Source of the DNA: an aff. Roholtiella sp. LEGE 12411 | GTDB taxonomy: Bacteria > Cyanobacteriota > Cyanobacteriia > Cyanobacteriales > Nostocaceae | Length of the DNA: 64,000 bases | Direction of reading: 5' to 3' | Assembly (NCBI RefSeq): GCF_015206995.1 | Contig: NZ_JADEXR010000002.1 | Span: forward strand, 50,249-114,248 | Shown: positions 36,280 through 48,332 of the stretch, one piece after another | How positions within the stretch are numbered: the stretch's first letter is position 1 | Layout: each line of letters starts with the position of its first letter | Program-made: the position numbers and the translations under genes | The notes under the pieces: model-generated | What the model saw: only the letters and a program-made list of their open reading frames with translations | The model's database searches: none | What the model was told of the DNA's origin: nothing

Positions 36280-38358
36280 GTGGCACGTACGATCCCGCTA
36301 GAGAAAGTACGCAATATAGGTATTGCGGCGCATATAGATGCGGGCAAGACAACGACAACAGAGAGAATATTATTTTACTCTGGAATAATTCATAAGATTG
36401 GCGAAGTTCATGAAGGAACTGCTGTAACAGACTGGATGGATCAGGAGCGGGAGCGGGGAATTACTATTACTGCTGCTGCTATTAGTACCAGTTGGAAAGA
36501 TCATCAAATTAACATTATCGATACTCCGGGTCACGTAGACTTCACAATTGAAGTTGAGCGTTCCATGCGCGTGTTGGATGGTGTAATTGCAGTATTTTGT
36601 TCTGTGGGTGGCGTGCAACCGCAGTCCGAGACAGTGTGGCGACAAGCAGACCGCTACAAAGTTCCTCGGATCGCCTTCATCAACAAGATGGATCGCACTG
36701 GAGCGAACTTCTATAAAGTTCACGAGCAAATGCGCGATCGCTTGCGGGCAAATGCGATCGCTATTCAACTACCAATCGGTAGTGAAACCGAATTCCAAGG
36801 TATCATCGATCTGGTACGTCAACGTGCGTATATTTACGCAAACGACCAAGGAACCGATATCCAGGAAACTGATATCCCCGCCGAATTGCAAGCGCAAGTA
36901 GATGAATACCGCGTCAAGCTAGTAGAAGCAGTGGCAGAAACTGATGATGCTCTGATGGCTAAGTACTTCGATGGCGAAGAACTGACAGAAGACGAAATCG
37001 CCACTGGACTGCGTAAAGGCACAGTTGCTGGCACAATCGTACCAGTACTGTGTGGCTCGGCATTCAAAAACAAAGGCGTGCAATTGATGCTGGATGCCGT
37101 TGTAGATTACCTACCATCGCCAAGTGAAGTACCGCCAATTCAAGGCTTACTGCCTAATGGTGATACTATCGAGCGGCGGGCTGATGACAACGAACCCCTA
37201 GCAGCTCTGGCATTCAAGATTATGGCTGACCCTTACGGTCGCCTGACATTTGTTCGCGTTTATTCTGGTGTCCTGAAAAAGGGCAGCTACGTTCTCAACG
37301 CTAGTAAGAATAAAAAAGAACGGATTTCCCGCTTAGTTCTCATGAAGGCAGATGATCGGCAGGATGTCGATGAACTGCGAGCGGGTGATTTAGGAGCAGC
37401 TCTGGGATTGAAAGACACCTTGACAGGTGACACGCTCTGTGATGATGGATCGCCAGTAATTCTGGAATCCCTATTCATTCCTGAACCTGTGATCTCGGTG
37501 GCGGTTGAACCCAAAACCAAGAACGATATGGACAAGCTGTCCAAGGCTCTGCAATCTCTTTCAGAAGAAGACCCAACCTTCCGTGTCCGCGTCGATCCGG
37601 AAACAAACCAAACCGTGATCGCGGGGATGGGAGAGCTACACCTAGAAATTCTAGTAGACCGGATGTTACGAGAATTCAAGGTGGAAGCCAATGTAGGTGC
37701 GCCGCAAGTAGCTTACCGGGAAACAATTCGGAAAGCTGTGAGCAAAATTGAGGGCAAATTCATCCGCCAAAGTGGTGGTAAAGGTCAATACGGTCATGTT
37801 GTGATCAATTTGGAGCCTGGAGAACCCGGTACTGGCTTTGAATTCGTCTCCAAAATTGCCGGCGGTACAGTACCTAAAGAGTACGTTGGCCCCGCAGAAC
37901 AAGGAATGAAAGAAAGCTGCGAATCCGGTGTTCTTGCTGGATATCCGTTGATTGACGTCAAAGCGACGCTGATTGATGGGTCATACCATGATGTAGACTC
38001 TTCGGAAATGGCTTTCAAAATCGCCGGCTCAATGGCGATGAAAGAGGCTGTGCTGAAAGCTTCACCCGTCCTCTTAGAGCCTATGATGAAAGTTGAGGTT
38101 GAAGTTCCTGAAGACTATATCGGGAACGTCATTGGCGACCTCATCTCCCGCCGGGGGCAGATTGAAAGCCAAAGCACCGAACAGGGACTCGCTAAGGTCG
38201 CATCCAAAGTTCCACTGGCGACCATGTTTGGCTACGCCACTGATATCCGGTCGAAGACCCAAGGTCGGGGTATCTTCACTATGGAGTTCAGCCACTACGA
38301 AGAGGTGCCTCGCAGCGTAGCTGAAACTATCATTGCTAAAAGCAAAGGGAACGCTTAA
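36280..38358 (+). CDS. fusA: Elongation factor G
   Basis: 692 residues, GTG start set by the strong ribosome site. EF-G is the GTPase that drives translocation on the ribosome. Motifs: P-loop [15 protein letters not shown], switch [10 protein letters not shown], and NKMD for guanine specificity. Domains II-V follow in standard order, ending with the conserved [14 protein letters not shown] region (here [17 protein letters not shown]). The start region [21 protein letters not shown] matches the canonical EF-G of cyanobacteria. tuf follows 23 nt later. Confidence 0.98.
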   Translation: MARTIPLEKVRNIGIAAHIDAGKTTTTERILFYSGIIHKIGEVHEGTAVTDWMDQERERGITITAAAISTSWKDHQINIIDTPGHVDFTIEVERSMRVLDGVIAVFCSVGGVQPQSETVWRQADRYKVPRIAFINKMDRTGANFYKVHEQMRDRLRANAIAIQLPIGSETEFQGIIDLVRQRAYIYANDQGTDIQETDIPAELQAQVDEYRVKLVEAVAETDDALMAKYFDGEELTEDEIATGLRKGTVAGTIVPVLCGSAFKNKGVQLMLDAVVDYLPSPSEVPPIQGLLPNGDTIERRADDNEPLAALAFKIMADPYGRLTFVRVYSGVLKKGSYVLNASKNKKERISRLVLMKADDRQDVDELRAGDLGAALGLKDTLTGDTLCDDGSPVILESLFIPEPVISVAVEPKTKNDMDKLSKALQSLSEEDPTFRVRVDPETNQTVIAGMGELHLEILVDRMLREFKVEANVGAPQVAYRETIRKAVSKIEGKFIRQSGGKGQYGHVVINLEPGEPGTGFEFVSKIAGGTVPKEYVGPAEQGMKESCESGVLAGYPLIDVKATLIDGSYHDVDSSEMAFKIAGSMAMKEAVLKASPVLLEPMMKVEVEVPEDYIGNVIGDLISRRGQIESQSTEQGLAKVASKVPLATMFGYATDIRSKTQGRGIFTMEFSHYEEVPRSVAETIIAKSKGNA

Positions 38359-38381
38359 TTAGAATAAGGAAATGAGCATTC

Positions 38382-39611
<1,230 letters not shown>

Positions 39612-39631
39612 CACCTTTTTGCTCTGATAAA

Positions 39632-39670
39632 AAAGGAGCAGAGATGGTATTAGTACTTCTCTGCTCCTTT
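39632..39670 (+). terminator. 13-bp hairpin ending the tuf transcript
   Basis: AAAGGAGCAGAGA (39632-39644) pairs perfectly with TCTCTGCTCCTTT (39658-39670), loop 13 nt, 20 nt after the tuf stop. This separates rpsJ from fusA-tuf or reduces its transcription. A short C/A/G repeat region (about 39700-39755) follows. Confidence 0.75.
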
Positions 39671-39778
39671 CTCTTCCCTTTATTCTAGGTACTAGAGAAT
39701 GAGGATTGGGTTCCCAGTCCCCATTCCCCTGTACCCAGTCCCATTCCCCTAATTACTCAGAACCTGGACAATTTAAAA

Positions 39779-40096
39779 ATGGCAACTCTACAGCAGCAAA
39801 AGATTAGAATTCGTTTACAGGCTTTTGACCGACGCTTATTGGATACATCTTGCGAGAAGATTGTAGATACAGCTAACCGTACTAATGCTACAGCCATAGG
39901 CCCAATTCCTTTACCAACAAAACGGCGGATCTATTGTGTGCTGCGATCGCCTCACGTAGATAAAGATTCACGGGAACACTTTGAAACCCGTACCCATCGC
40001 CGGATTATTGACATTTACCAACCCTCTTCTAAAACTATTGATGCTCTGATGAAACTGGATCTACCATCAGGTGTGGATATAGAAGTAAAACTTTAA
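39779..40096 (+). CDS. rpsJ: Small ribosomal subunit protein uS10
   Basis: 105 residues, full length. S10 is part of the 30S head and, in other bacteria, of the NusB-NusE antitermination complex. Conserved stretches: [40 protein letters not shown] and [14 protein letters not shown]. In many bacteria rpsJ begins the S10 operon; here it ends the str cluster, as in other cyanobacteria, behind a terminator-like hairpin and repeat units. Confidence 0.98.
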   Translation: MATLQQQKIRIRLQAFDRRLLDTSCEKIVDTANRTNATAIGPIPLPTKRRIYCVLRSPHVDKDSREHFETRTHRRIIDIYQPSSKTIDALMKLDLPSGVDIEVKL

Positions 40097-40097
40097 A

Positions 40098-40133
40098 TTA
40101 GTCATTAATCATTAGTCATTAATCATTAGTACT
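40098..40133. repeat. ATTAGTCATTAATC short repeats after rpsJ
   Basis: Four to five tandem copies of ATTAGTC/ATTAATC lie right after the rpsJ stop. They are half of the palindromic element seen at 59695-59738 and within glsF. Confidence 0.75.
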
Positions 40134-40374
40134 CGAAGAAATGGCTAATAACGAAGCATAAACAAACAAGTTGCAGCGGAGGCTTCCTTTGCTGCAAACT
40201 TCGGCCGAGCATAACTTTAAGAACAAATGACACTAGTATGAATATTTACATTGCCTTGAATAAATATATCTCATGGCTTTTATTTAGCTACAAAACAAAT
40301 GATAGAATGTAAACAAAATACGGGAAAAGCAGAGAAGAATAAATTTTAAAGATTAAGTTTATACTGAGATAACA

Positions 40375-41022
40375 ATGACATCATCTTCTAAAATTGCAGT
40401 TCGTGAACTACCTCTGTTCCCGTTACCTGAAGTAGTTCTATTTCCCACAAGACCATTACCCCTCCACATCTTTGAATTTCGCTACCGAATCATGATGAAC
40501 ACGATTTTGGAGAGCGATCGCAGGTTCGGTGTCTTAATGGTTGATCCGGTCAAAGGTGGGATTGCAAACGTTGGCTGCTGTGCGGAAATCATTCATCATC
40601 AACGGCTACCAGATGATCGCATGAAAATGTTAACTTTGGGACAGCAAAGATTTCGTGTGCTAGAATATGTTCGTGAAAAACCTTACCGCGTTGGCTTAGT
40701 AGAGTGGATTGAAGACCATCAGCCTACTAAAGATTTGCGACCTTTGTCTTCTGAAGTGGAACAACTCCTGCGAGATGTTGTGCGTCTATCAGCTAAATTA
40801 ACTGAACAAAACATCGAATTACCAGAAGATCTGCCCGATCTACCAACAGAGTTATCTTATTGGGTAGCCAGCAATCTTTACGGTGTTGCCGCAGAGCAGC
40901 AGTCATTGCTAGAAATGCAGGATACTGCTGCTCGTCTAGAACGGGAAGCAGAAATTTTAACTTCTACTCGTAATCACTTGGCAGCTCGCGCTGTACTCAA
41001 AGACACCTTTAATGAGAAATAG
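40375..41022 (+). CDS. LON substrate-binding (N-terminal) domain protein
   Basis: 215 residues with ELPLFPLPEVVLFPTRPLPLHIFEFRY-like opening (LPLFPLPEVVLFP then LPLHIFEFRYR), the PUA-like LON N-domain. No AAA+ or Ser-Lys protease domain follows, so this is the free-standing form common in cyanobacteria and plants. The C-terminal third is helical. It probably binds unfolded or specific proteins; no enzymatic activity is expected. Single gene, convergent with pheA (7-nt gap). Confidence 0.92.
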   Translation: MTSSSKIAVRELPLFPLPEVVLFPTRPLPLHIFEFRYRIMMNTILESDRRFGVLMVDPVKGGIANVGCCAEIIHHQRLPDDRMKMLTLGQQRFRVLEYVREKPYRVGLVEWIEDHQPTKDLRPLSSEVEQLLRDVVRLSAKLTEQNIELPEDLPDLPTELSYWVASNLYGVAAEQQSLLEMQDTAARLEREAEILTSTRNHLAARAVLKDTFNEK

Positions 41023-41029
41023 ACAGAAG

Positions 41030-41908
41030 TTATATCAAGTCTCTACTGATTGGCAAAACATTGTAAGCACCAAAGATTTTCAAAATTTCTGTATAGATGG
41101 ATAAATCTGCTAAAGCAGATTTCATCTGTGCTGAAGTGGCATCTGTTTCTAAATCAAGGAAAAATAAATATTCCCCTAGTGATCGCTTCGTCGGACGAGA
41201 TTCAATCCGGCTAAGGTTAATACCTAGTTGAGCAAATACTTGCAGGGGTTTAAGTAGCGCTCCAGGTACATTAGCAGGCGTACTAAAAGCCAGTGATGTG
41301 TGACTAGGACTTATTGAAGATATACGGTAATTAGCGTCTACTTCACCCTTACTTACCACCCAAAAGCGAGTACAGTTTTCTGGATAGTCGTTAATACTAT
41401 TGGCAAGGATCCGTAGATTGTAGAGCTGAGCGGCTCTGCTAGATGCAATTACCGCTGCTGTTTTATCATTTTCCAAGTGCTGTAGCTGCTCGGTTGTGGA
41501 ATTAGTAGGAATCACTTGCACAGTTGGTAGAAATGTCTCTAACCATCCCTGACATTGTGCCAAAGCTTGCGGATGAGAATAAACAGTTTTAATACTATCT
41601 AAACTAGTGGCGCAGGAAATTAACCCATGAGCGATGGGCATAATCAAAGCCAACTGAATTCGCAAACTGTCCAACTGCCACAGCGTATCCATTGTCATGG
41701 TTACACTGCCTTCAATAGAATTTTCTACGGGTACAACAGCCAACTGAGTTTGTTCAGCAGCAACGGCTTGGAGTGACTGAGCAATGCTAGGATAGGGGCA
41801 TAAAATAGCTTCAATTCCCGTCTTTTGGACTAACCAATTGACATAAAAAATAGCTGCTTGTTCTGCATAAGTGCCAGGAGGCCCTAGATGAGCAATAGAT
41901 ATAGTCAT
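41030..41908 (-). CDS. pheA: Prephenate dehydratase with ACT domain
   Basis: 292 residues; converts prephenate to phenylpyruvate in phenylalanine synthesis. The PDT domain opens with HLGPPGTYAEQAA and contains VPVENSIEGSV and the catalytic NCTRFWVV. The ACT regulatory domain (about 205-285) holds IESRPTKRSLGEYLFFLD, the phenylalanine-binding ESRP motif, so feedback inhibition is expected. It has no chorismate mutase domain. Confidence 0.96.
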   Translation of the reverse strand: MTISIAHLGPPGTYAEQAAIFYVNWLVQKTGIEAILCPYPSIAQSLQAVAAEQTQLAVVPVENSIEGSVTMTMDTLWQLDSLRIQLALIMPIAHGLISCATSLDSIKTVYSHPQALAQCQGWLETFLPTVQVIPTNSTTEQLQHLENDKTAAVIASSRAAQLYNLRILANSINDYPENCTRFWVVSKGEVDANYRISSISPSHTSLAFSTPANVPGALLKPLQVFAQLGINLSRIESRPTKRSLGEYLFFLDLETDATSAQMKSALADLSIYTEILKIFGAYNVLPISRDLI

Positions 41909-42167
41909 AGTGTTTATTAGTTATCTGTTAAATTTATAAACTATATCTAGGCAAACCCAGCCTTTATTAACTTGAAATATTGGTTGAAGGTGCGAAAATT
42001 ATGAAGCAGCGATCGCGCAAGGAGGCTCAACAGTCGCACATTGTAAAAGCCTCTGCTGTTGAGACTTTGGTAATAAATTACCTTTGCAATTTCTTATTTT
42101 TTATTTACCGATTAATTACTGCTCCTAATTTTAGTTGCCTGTGGCATTAAGTACTCTACTCGTACCA

Positions 42168-43898
42168 CTAGTACCCTTTTACTACGGTACTGCTATTTTG
42201 AATAAAACAACGATAAAGTTTATAACTGTATTCGCCAGCAGATTTACCATATTGGTTATCAGGAACGCAGTGTTGGGATTCCAGATCGACTTGAGTACGG
42301 AATTCAACTAACCACAAGTCTAAAGGTCGCGGGATTTCAGTTAGCTTTTCCTGAAATACTTGTAATGCGTGGGTATAAGTTTTAGTCTCTGAATCTTTAT
42401 GAGCCAGGAAAAATTGCAAATTTTTGTCCGGTTGGTGTTTTAATTGCCAAGCTAATCCCATCATTCTACCCGTTTGCCCGTGATGCAAGTGATTTGTAGC
42501 AATCAACACATTGCCTGGAGATGCTTTTTGGATGATAGAGGCAAGGACATCAGGACGTTGATTTTGTAGGTAGCCCAGATTCCAGGCTGCTGTCACTCCC
42601 CCAAGCACTGCCATCAGCCAAATTAGGCTGACTGCAACTTTCCCATTCACCAGAAACCAGAATTTTTGTTTATGGTGGTTTAAATTCTGTACTTGGTTCC
42701 AACAGCCAGCTAATGCAGCGCCCAAGAGCAAAATTACTGCCGGGGCATAGAAAAATTGGAACCGAGCAGCTAAAGTTAAGTCCATTCCCAAGCCGTATGT
42801 GAAACACAAGCACAAGGCGATCGCCCCAATAACATACATACTCAATATTTGAATGGCTAGATAACTATCAGGGTATTGCCCCTGGATTTTCAGCCCATAA
42901 GTGAGTTTAGGCAGGCTCCAAAATAAAAACAGCAAAGTTAGCACACCAGAAACAACTACAATCACCATCGGCAGGTTTGTGAGTGTGGAAGGTAACAGCA
43001 ACAGCATACTCATAGTCCAAAGTAGTAGTCGTCCTATCGGTTCTAACCATCTAACCTGAGGATTACTACCCACAACCCAGTTTGTGAGATCACTACCAGG
43101 AATATTCTGTAGAGTAGGTATCCAGATCAGACATCCAATTAGAGTAGCCATAGCAACTATCCAAATACGCCACCAGTTATGTTGCACTGGGTGAGTCTGC
43201 TGGCTTTTTAGCCAAATTTGCCACAGTAATACAAAGCCTTCAGCACAAAGAGTTAGGGTGAAAAAATAGTGAGTTGCTACTCCTAAACTGTTCACAGTTA
43301 CCCAGGCTAATACCACCCACATAGGTAGAGATTGCTGATGATGGATAGTCTGAATTGCTTTGACCAAGCAACACAAAGACGCAATTACTAACAAAATTGC
43401 TAAAGTGTAATGACGCGCTTCTCTACCCAGGAAAACAGTGTAGGGTGAAACTGCCATCATTACTGCTGCCATCTGACCTACCAACTTGGAGCGAAAAGCT
43501 AAATAGCCAAAGCCAAACATGGCAGGAATCGATGCAACCCCCAATAAAGCACTGAGCGATCGCGCCACCCAAATTGAGGCTATTTCCCCTGTGGGCGAAA
43601 ACATTTTCATCCAGAAATGTGCCACAGCAAAATAGACTGGCGGATGATTACTCTCATCAAATAAATGCTCGATAACTGCGCTAATTCCAGTCGTGGGAAT
43701 AGGTTGCAGTGGGTGTAACAAAACATCTGAACTAATTGCCTGATTGAGTGGTACAGTGTGAAAACTATTACCTAAGCTAAAAACTATCGTTGCACACTCA
43801 TCAGTCCAAGGCGGTAGAGATTCCAGACGCACGAAGCGTAGACTAGTACCAATGCCTAACCAGAGCAGCATTAGCAGTAGGTGAGAGCGATTATTCAT
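42168..43898 (-). CDS. GT39-like polytopic membrane glycosyltransferase
   Basis: 576 residues with about 10-11 membrane helices. The first loop has LPPWTDECATIVFSLG with the GT-C Asp-Glu pair, followed by an insertion and then ESNHPPVYFAVAHFW, matching the PMT_2/GT39 pattern. The C-terminal soluble domain is about 130 residues. The donor is presumably a polyprenyl-phosphate sugar. It stands alone between pheA and a DUF1997 gene, about 23 kb from the main membrane-glycosyltransferase block. Confidence 0.8.
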   Translation of the reverse strand: MNNRSHLLLMLLWLGIGTSLRFVRLESLPPWTDECATIVFSLGNSFHTVPLNQAISSDVLLHPLQPIPTTGISAVIEHLFDESNHPPVYFAVAHFWMKMFSPTGEIASIWVARSLSALLGVASIPAMFGFGYLAFRSKLVGQMAAVMMAVSPYTVFLGREARHYTLAILLVIASLCCLVKAIQTIHHQQSLPMWVVLAWVTVNSLGVATHYFFTLTLCAEGFVLLWQIWLKSQQTHPVQHNWWRIWIVAMATLIGCLIWIPTLQNIPGSDLTNWVVGSNPQVRWLEPIGRLLLWTMSMLLLLPSTLTNLPMVIVVVSGVLTLLFLFWSLPKLTYGLKIQGQYPDSYLAIQILSMYVIGAIALCLCFTYGLGMDLTLAARFQFFYAPAVILLLGAALAGCWNQVQNLNHHKQKFWFLVNGKVAVSLIWLMAVLGGVTAAWNLGYLQNQRPDVLASIIQKASPGNVLIATNHLHHGQTGRMMGLAWQLKHQPDKNLQFFLAHKDSETKTYTHALQVFQEKLTEIPRPLDLWLVEFRTQVDLESQHCVPDNQYGKSAGEYSYKLYRCFIQNSSTVVKGY

Positions 43899-44097
43899 TA
43901 ATCCTATGTAGACTTAAATTTATCTCTCTGAAGATAGTAATCATAATTTCTCAAACTGTCTAAATAATGAAGTATAACTATAGGCAAATATAGAATCGAA
44001 AATAAATCAGTCATGATAAATATTTATTTGATTGAATTAAAAAAATAAACATAATTAATTAATAATAAAAGTATCAAACAATTACTTCCTTCAACTC

Positions 44098-44685
44098 ATG
44101 GCTACCAAGTTTACTGCCTCCCAATCGGTGGAAATTGCTGTTCCACAGCAGCCTATTCCTATTCAGCACTACTTGCGTCAGCCTCCACGCCTGGTTAGAG
44201 CTTTGGTTGATAACAGCCGTATTCAGCAGCTTTCCGAGGAAGTATTTCGCTTGAAAATGCGTCCTATGACTTTTATGTCACTGAGTATTCAACCTACTGT
44301 AGACATGAGAGTCTGGGCAGAATCCAATGGAATAATTTATCTGCGATCGGTAGGTTGTGAAATTCTGGGTCTTGAGTATGTTAATCAGCGTTTTGCTCTA
44401 AATTTAAAAGGATATTTGTCTGCCAAAGATCTAAGCACTGGCACTCGCCTACAAGGAAGAGCCGATTTAGAAGTACAGGTGGATCTGCCACCGCCATTTT
44501 CCTTCACTCCCAAGCCGATTTTAGAAGCAACCGGCAATGGTTTGCTCAAGAGTGTGCTCTTGACAGTTAAGCAACGTTTGCTACATCAACTTCTAGCTGA
44601 TTATCGCCACTGGGTGATATTACAAACAAAAGAGAAAGGGCTTGACGATGACAGTACTGAATTGCCAATACTGAATCCTGAGTAA
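44098..44685 (+). CDS. DUF1997 family protein
   Basis: 195 residues, soluble, no signal. The pattern of strands (FRLKMRPMTFMSLSIQPTV, then RLQGRADLEVQVDLPPPF, then helix VKQRLLHQLLADYRHWV) fits DUF1997, a lipid-binding-like (SRPBCC-like) family of cyanobacteria and plastids. It has no known reaction. It converges on rnhB with 4 nt between stops. The N-terminal 25 residues are likely disordered. Confidence 0.8.
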   Translation: MATKFTASQSVEIAVPQQPIPIQHYLRQPPRLVRALVDNSRIQQLSEEVFRLKMRPMTFMSLSIQPTVDMRVWAESNGIIYLRSVGCEILGLEYVNQRFALNLKGYLSAKDLSTGTRLQGRADLEVQVDLPPPFSFTPKPILEATGNGLLKSVLLTVKQRLLHQLLADYRHWVILQTKEKGLDDDSTELPILNPE

Positions 44686-44689
44686 TTAT

Positions 44690-45364
44690 TTAATCAGTGA
44701 GTACTTTCATTTGGCAAGGACGAAAAGATTTGCGATGCAAGGGTGAGGAACCATATTGTTGCAGCGCCAACAAATGCCGCTGGCTGCCATAACCTTTGTT
44801 ACGCGCTAAGTCGTACATGGGATATTTTGCTGCCAGACGCAGCACCAAATCGTCACGCCAAACTTTAGCAACAATGCTAGCAGAGGCAATACTCAGCGAT
44901 CGCTCGTCCCCTTTGACTATTGTTTGTTGCGGTATTAGCAAGTTTTTTACTGACTGATTGCCATCAACTAAGCAAAGTGCAGGTTTTACCTTCAGCTTGA
45001 GCACAGCCCGCTTCATCGCTAGCAGTGTTGCTTGCAAAATATTCATCTGGTCAATTTCAGCAGTTGAAGCAAAGCCGATTTTCCATTCTATGGCCAGCCT
45101 ATAAATTTGCTGCGCCAGATCAACTCTACGAGAACTAGACAATTTTTTACTGTCTTTAATTCCAGCTGCCATCAGTTCTGGCAAAGCATGATCTGGTAAT
45201 ATTACTGCTGCGGCAACCACAGGCCCAAATAAACATCCTCGTCCAACTTCATCCACGCCTGCAAGCATCCCTTGAATACCTGACAAGGTAGAAAACTCAA
45301 GCCAGCTGGATTCGCCTATGGGTGCTGGCGACCCAAGAGCAGCAGTTTGCTCTGTTTTTACCAT
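44690..45364 (-). CDS. rnhB: Ribonuclease HII
   Basis: 224 residues. It cuts the RNA strand of RNA-DNA hybrids and removes single ribonucleotides. The catalytic motif GVDEVGRGCLFGPVVAAAVI has the Asp-Glu pair and the GRG motif; LVDGNQ (Asp) and SIASASIVAKVWRD (fourth acidic Asp) are present. The N-terminal 30 residues are variable. It starts 9 nt after the rne stop, so it is in the same operon. Confidence 0.96.
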   Translation of the reverse strand: MVKTEQTAALGSPAPIGESSWLEFSTLSGIQGMLAGVDEVGRGCLFGPVVAAAVILPDHALPELMAAGIKDSKKLSSSRRVDLAQQIYRLAIEWKIGFASTAEIDQMNILQATLLAMKRAVLKLKVKPALCLVDGNQSVKNLLIPQQTIVKGDERSLSIASASIVAKVWRDDLVLRLAAKYPMYDLARNKGYGSQRHLLALQQYGSSPLHRKSFRPCQMKVLTD

Positions 45365-45373
45365 AGATGTAAG

Positions 45374-47527
45374 TTAACTTTCATCTATGGTGGATGTGCC
45401 TCCATCTGCTGCGGAGGAACGACGACGACGGCGACGGTTGGCAATAGAGGAGCTATTTGCTTCACTTTCATCTGCGTTGGTCTTGGCGGGGCCTCTTGCA
45501 GATAAGCGTTCCGAAGGGTTCGCGGTAAATCCTGATTCCTCTGTTGTTATTGTTTCTTGTGGTGTTATTGTTTCTTGTGGCAAGAATTTTTGTTCTAACT
45601 CAACTCGTGATGTAGGCAAGATAGGTGCGCTTACTTCAGGAGTTGCCCTTTGGGTAACGGTTGATTCTGAGGTTGATTCTGTTGGTATATTTGGAACTTG
45701 TCCTGGGAGGGTAACGTTAATAATTACAGATTTAGGATTTTTAACCTCCCGATTCAAACGCACCAATGGAGAGACTCCCATCAAGGCAAAAACATCTTGT
45801 TCGTCTCGTGTCATTTCCACAGAGACAATCTCTGGCGGTTCTACAACTGGTTTAACTGGTTCTGCCTTAGTAACTGTAACTTTAGTACGTTCTACTCTTT
45901 CACTCCAACCCGGTTTACCGAGGCTGGGCGCAGGTATTTCAGGTGTTCCTCCTAGTTCTGCTTCAGCATCAAGGTCTAAGTCTGGCTCATTAACAAAAGC
46001 TAGTGGATTTGCACCAACCCGAGATTCATCTTTCCCATTTACTCCGTTGATACCAATCCGATGACGGCGGGTACGAGTACGACGCTTATTATTGTCGCCT
46101 AATTCTTGATAACTAGGATGATTCATCAGATTCAGAGCACCCATTTCAGAGTCAGCATCGAATGCTTCCCCAAACCCATCGTAGGTTTCTCGTGGTTCCA
46201 TGATTCGGGCAGCTGGTTGACGCGGTTCTTTGTAAGGTAGGGATACAAAGCGCTCTGGTATTTCTACTGGGATTGGCATACGGCTTTCGGTTTCTCCTGG
46301 TAAACGCACAGTATGCCCTAAACCGCCACAGGTGGGGCAAGTTTCACCAAACAATTCGTAAATATTTTGACCCTGACGCTTGCGGGTTAGTTCTACCAAA
46401 CCTAACTCAGTTAATTGAGCTATCTGGGGACGAGCTTTATCTGCTTTAAGTGCTTTGTTAAAGTGTTCTAGAACTTGCAGTTGGTCGCGCCGCGATTCCA
46501 TATCAATGAAATCAACGACGATCACCCCAGCGATATTCCGCAGACGCAGTTGGCGAGCAATTTCTGTTGCAGCTTCACAGTTTGTCCACAGAACTGTTTC
46601 TCTTGCTGTCGCCGATCGCGTGAATGAACCAGAGTTGACATCAATCACTGTTAATGCTTCAGTCGGCTCGATAATAATATAGCCTCCAGAAGGTAGGTCT
46701 ACTCTGGGTTTCAATGCTTCTCGGATCGCAGCGCTGATACGGAAGTACTCTAAAATTGGAGAGCGATCGCGGTGATGATCAATCAACAATCCTTGCGGTG
46801 TCTGACCTCCACTCCAGTTCTGCAAATACTGCTTCACCCGCTTCAAGCCAGTACTGGAATCCACTACAATCCGATTCACATCCGCGCCATACATATCTCG
46901 CAATACACGCTGGATAAAGTCATCGTCTCGGTTGAGTAGCGCGGGGGCACGGGTAGAGTGCGCTTCTTGCTGGATAGACTCCCATTGCTTTTGCAGCACT
47001 TCCAAGTCTTCCATAATTGCTTCTTCTGGTTTGCCTTCTGCTTCGGTACGTACCAGCAAACCCATCCCCGCAGGCTTGATCAAAATCGCCAGTGCCCGCA
47101 AGCGGTTGCGCTCGCTTTCACTCTTAATCCGCCGGGATAAATTTACACCTCTGCCGTAGGGCATCAGTACTACGTAGCGTCCGGGCAAGGTGATGTTACC
47201 AGTAAGCCGCGGCCCTTTGGTCCCTGTTGGCTCTTTCATCACTTGCACCAAAACTTTTTGCTGTGGTGCTAATAATTCTGTAATTGCCGCTGCGGTACGC
47301 TTTAGCTTCAATGGCCCCAAGTCAGTTACATGAATAAAACCGTTGCGTTCTGGATCACCGATATTGACAAAAGCTGCATCTATCCCAGGTAATACATTTT
47401 CTACTACACCTAAGTAGATATCACCTATTTGGTGATGACCTGTAGCAACAACGAGTTCCTGTATTTGGTCTTCAGAAAAGACGGCAGCAATTTGATGCTG
47501 CTCCGCGATAATAATTTGTTTTGGCAT
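45374..47527 (-). CDS. rne: Ribonuclease E
   Basis: 717 residues. It is the main endoribonuclease of mRNA decay and rRNA processing. The S1 domain is at about 35-120. The DNase I-like catalytic site has Asp residues in VIDVNSGSFTR and VVDFIDMES. The zinc link is CPTCGG near residue 398. The non-catalytic tail (about 420-717) is disordered and ends with RRRRRRSSA plus an acidic tail; this Arg-rich nonapeptide is the known cyanobacterial binding site for polynucleotide phosphorylase. The tail carries small internal duplications (QETIT twice). It forms an operon with rnhB, with a very long leader upstream. Confidence 0.95.
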   Translation of the reverse strand: MPKQIIIAEQHQIAAVFSEDQIQELVVATGHHQIGDIYLGVVENVLPGIDAAFVNIGDPERNGFIHVTDLGPLKLKRTAAAITELLAPQQKVLVQVMKEPTGTKGPRLTGNITLPGRYVVLMPYGRGVNLSRRIKSESERNRLRALAILIKPAGMGLLVRTEAEGKPEEAIMEDLEVLQKQWESIQQEAHSTRAPALLNRDDDFIQRVLRDMYGADVNRIVVDSSTGLKRVKQYLQNWSGGQTPQGLLIDHHRDRSPILEYFRISAAIREALKPRVDLPSGGYIIIEPTEALTVIDVNSGSFTRSATARETVLWTNCEAATEIARQLRLRNIAGVIVVDFIDMESRRDQLQVLEHFNKALKADKARPQIAQLTELGLVELTRKRQGQNIYELFGETCPTCGGLGHTVRLPGETESRMPIPVEIPERFVSLPYKEPRQPAARIMEPRETYDGFGEAFDADSEMGALNLMNHPSYQELGDNNKRRTRTRRHRIGINGVNGKDESRVGANPLAFVNEPDLDLDAEAELGGTPEIPAPSLGKPGWSERVERTKVTVTKAEPVKPVVEPPEIVSVEMTRDEQDVFALMGVSPLVRLNREVKNPKSVIINVTLPGQVPNIPTESTSESTVTQRATPEVSAPILPTSRVELEQKFLPQETITPQETITTEESGFTANPSERLSARGPAKTNADESEANSSSIANRRRRRRSSAADGGTSTIDES

Positions 47528-48332
47528 TCAATTTCCTCAAAAATTGGCAGCACCAATGTAGCTCTGGAGGTTTGTTACGCCTTTCGCCCCTGCCAGCTCC
47601 AAAAGCGCTACTGATAATAAAAATTGCGAATCTCGGCTCAAAGTTAAAGAGCTGTTGACGGTGTAATTGCGTTTACACGCCTGATTAATCCAGAACCGCT
47701 GCATATTGTTTAAGTAATTAAATCAACCACGGACGGTTGATTTTTGATGCAATACCTTCATCAAAGGAAATCCTGAGTTGAAAGTTCTGAGTCTCAGAAT
47801 TTCTGAGGGGCGCAAGCCGCACCTCAGAGTTTTCGCTGAGTGAGCTTTTGAGTCAAGACGCTTGATTTGAAAGCAACCGACTGAGTCCTTAAGAAAAAGA
47901 AACTATTTCTGTTTTCTATTCCCCGTAGTCGTCATTAGGGTTACACTCAGCAAGACCAGTCCGCTCAACGGGAGCAACCCTCGTACACGGCTGGATCTTC
48001 AGTACTCAGCACTACTGTAGATTAGGCTTTCAGCAGTTGTTTTAAAAGCATAGAGAAAAAGTTGCCGACGGAGCCTGCTTTCAGTTACTGATTCCAAAGT
48101 TAGCTATACAGAGAGTGTTCTTTAATCTGCCTCAGTTTGTCTGGGATAAAATCCTAGAAGTTGCACTCTAAATATCTTTGCTTTCGCCCCCTTATTATGA
48201 GGGTAGTGAACCAGTTGATTCAATGCAGCGCCAGAAAATTTCTCTTCATCACATTCTAACGCAACCTTGCTAAAAATCAATTCCCATGATATGCCCTATC
48301 AAGACAACTACTAGCAAGTTGCCCTTCAGGGA
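47528..48332 (-). promoter_or_regulatory. 800-nt rne leader with stable hairpins
   Basis: No gene in this stretch, and rne reads out of it. A stable stem is formed by TCTGAGG (47802-47808) and CCTCAGA (47822-47828), with an inner GCG/CGC stem and short loop. GGGTT (about 47938) and AACCC (about 47987) can pair over a longer distance. In E. coli the rne leader mediates autoregulation by RNase E cleavage, and a leader of this length suggests the same here (inference). Confidence 0.6.

Noticed and set aside
45387..46064. 225-residue + strand frame inside rne
   Set aside because: It lies opposite the disordered RNase E tail, where biased codons keep the other strand open. It has no family look.
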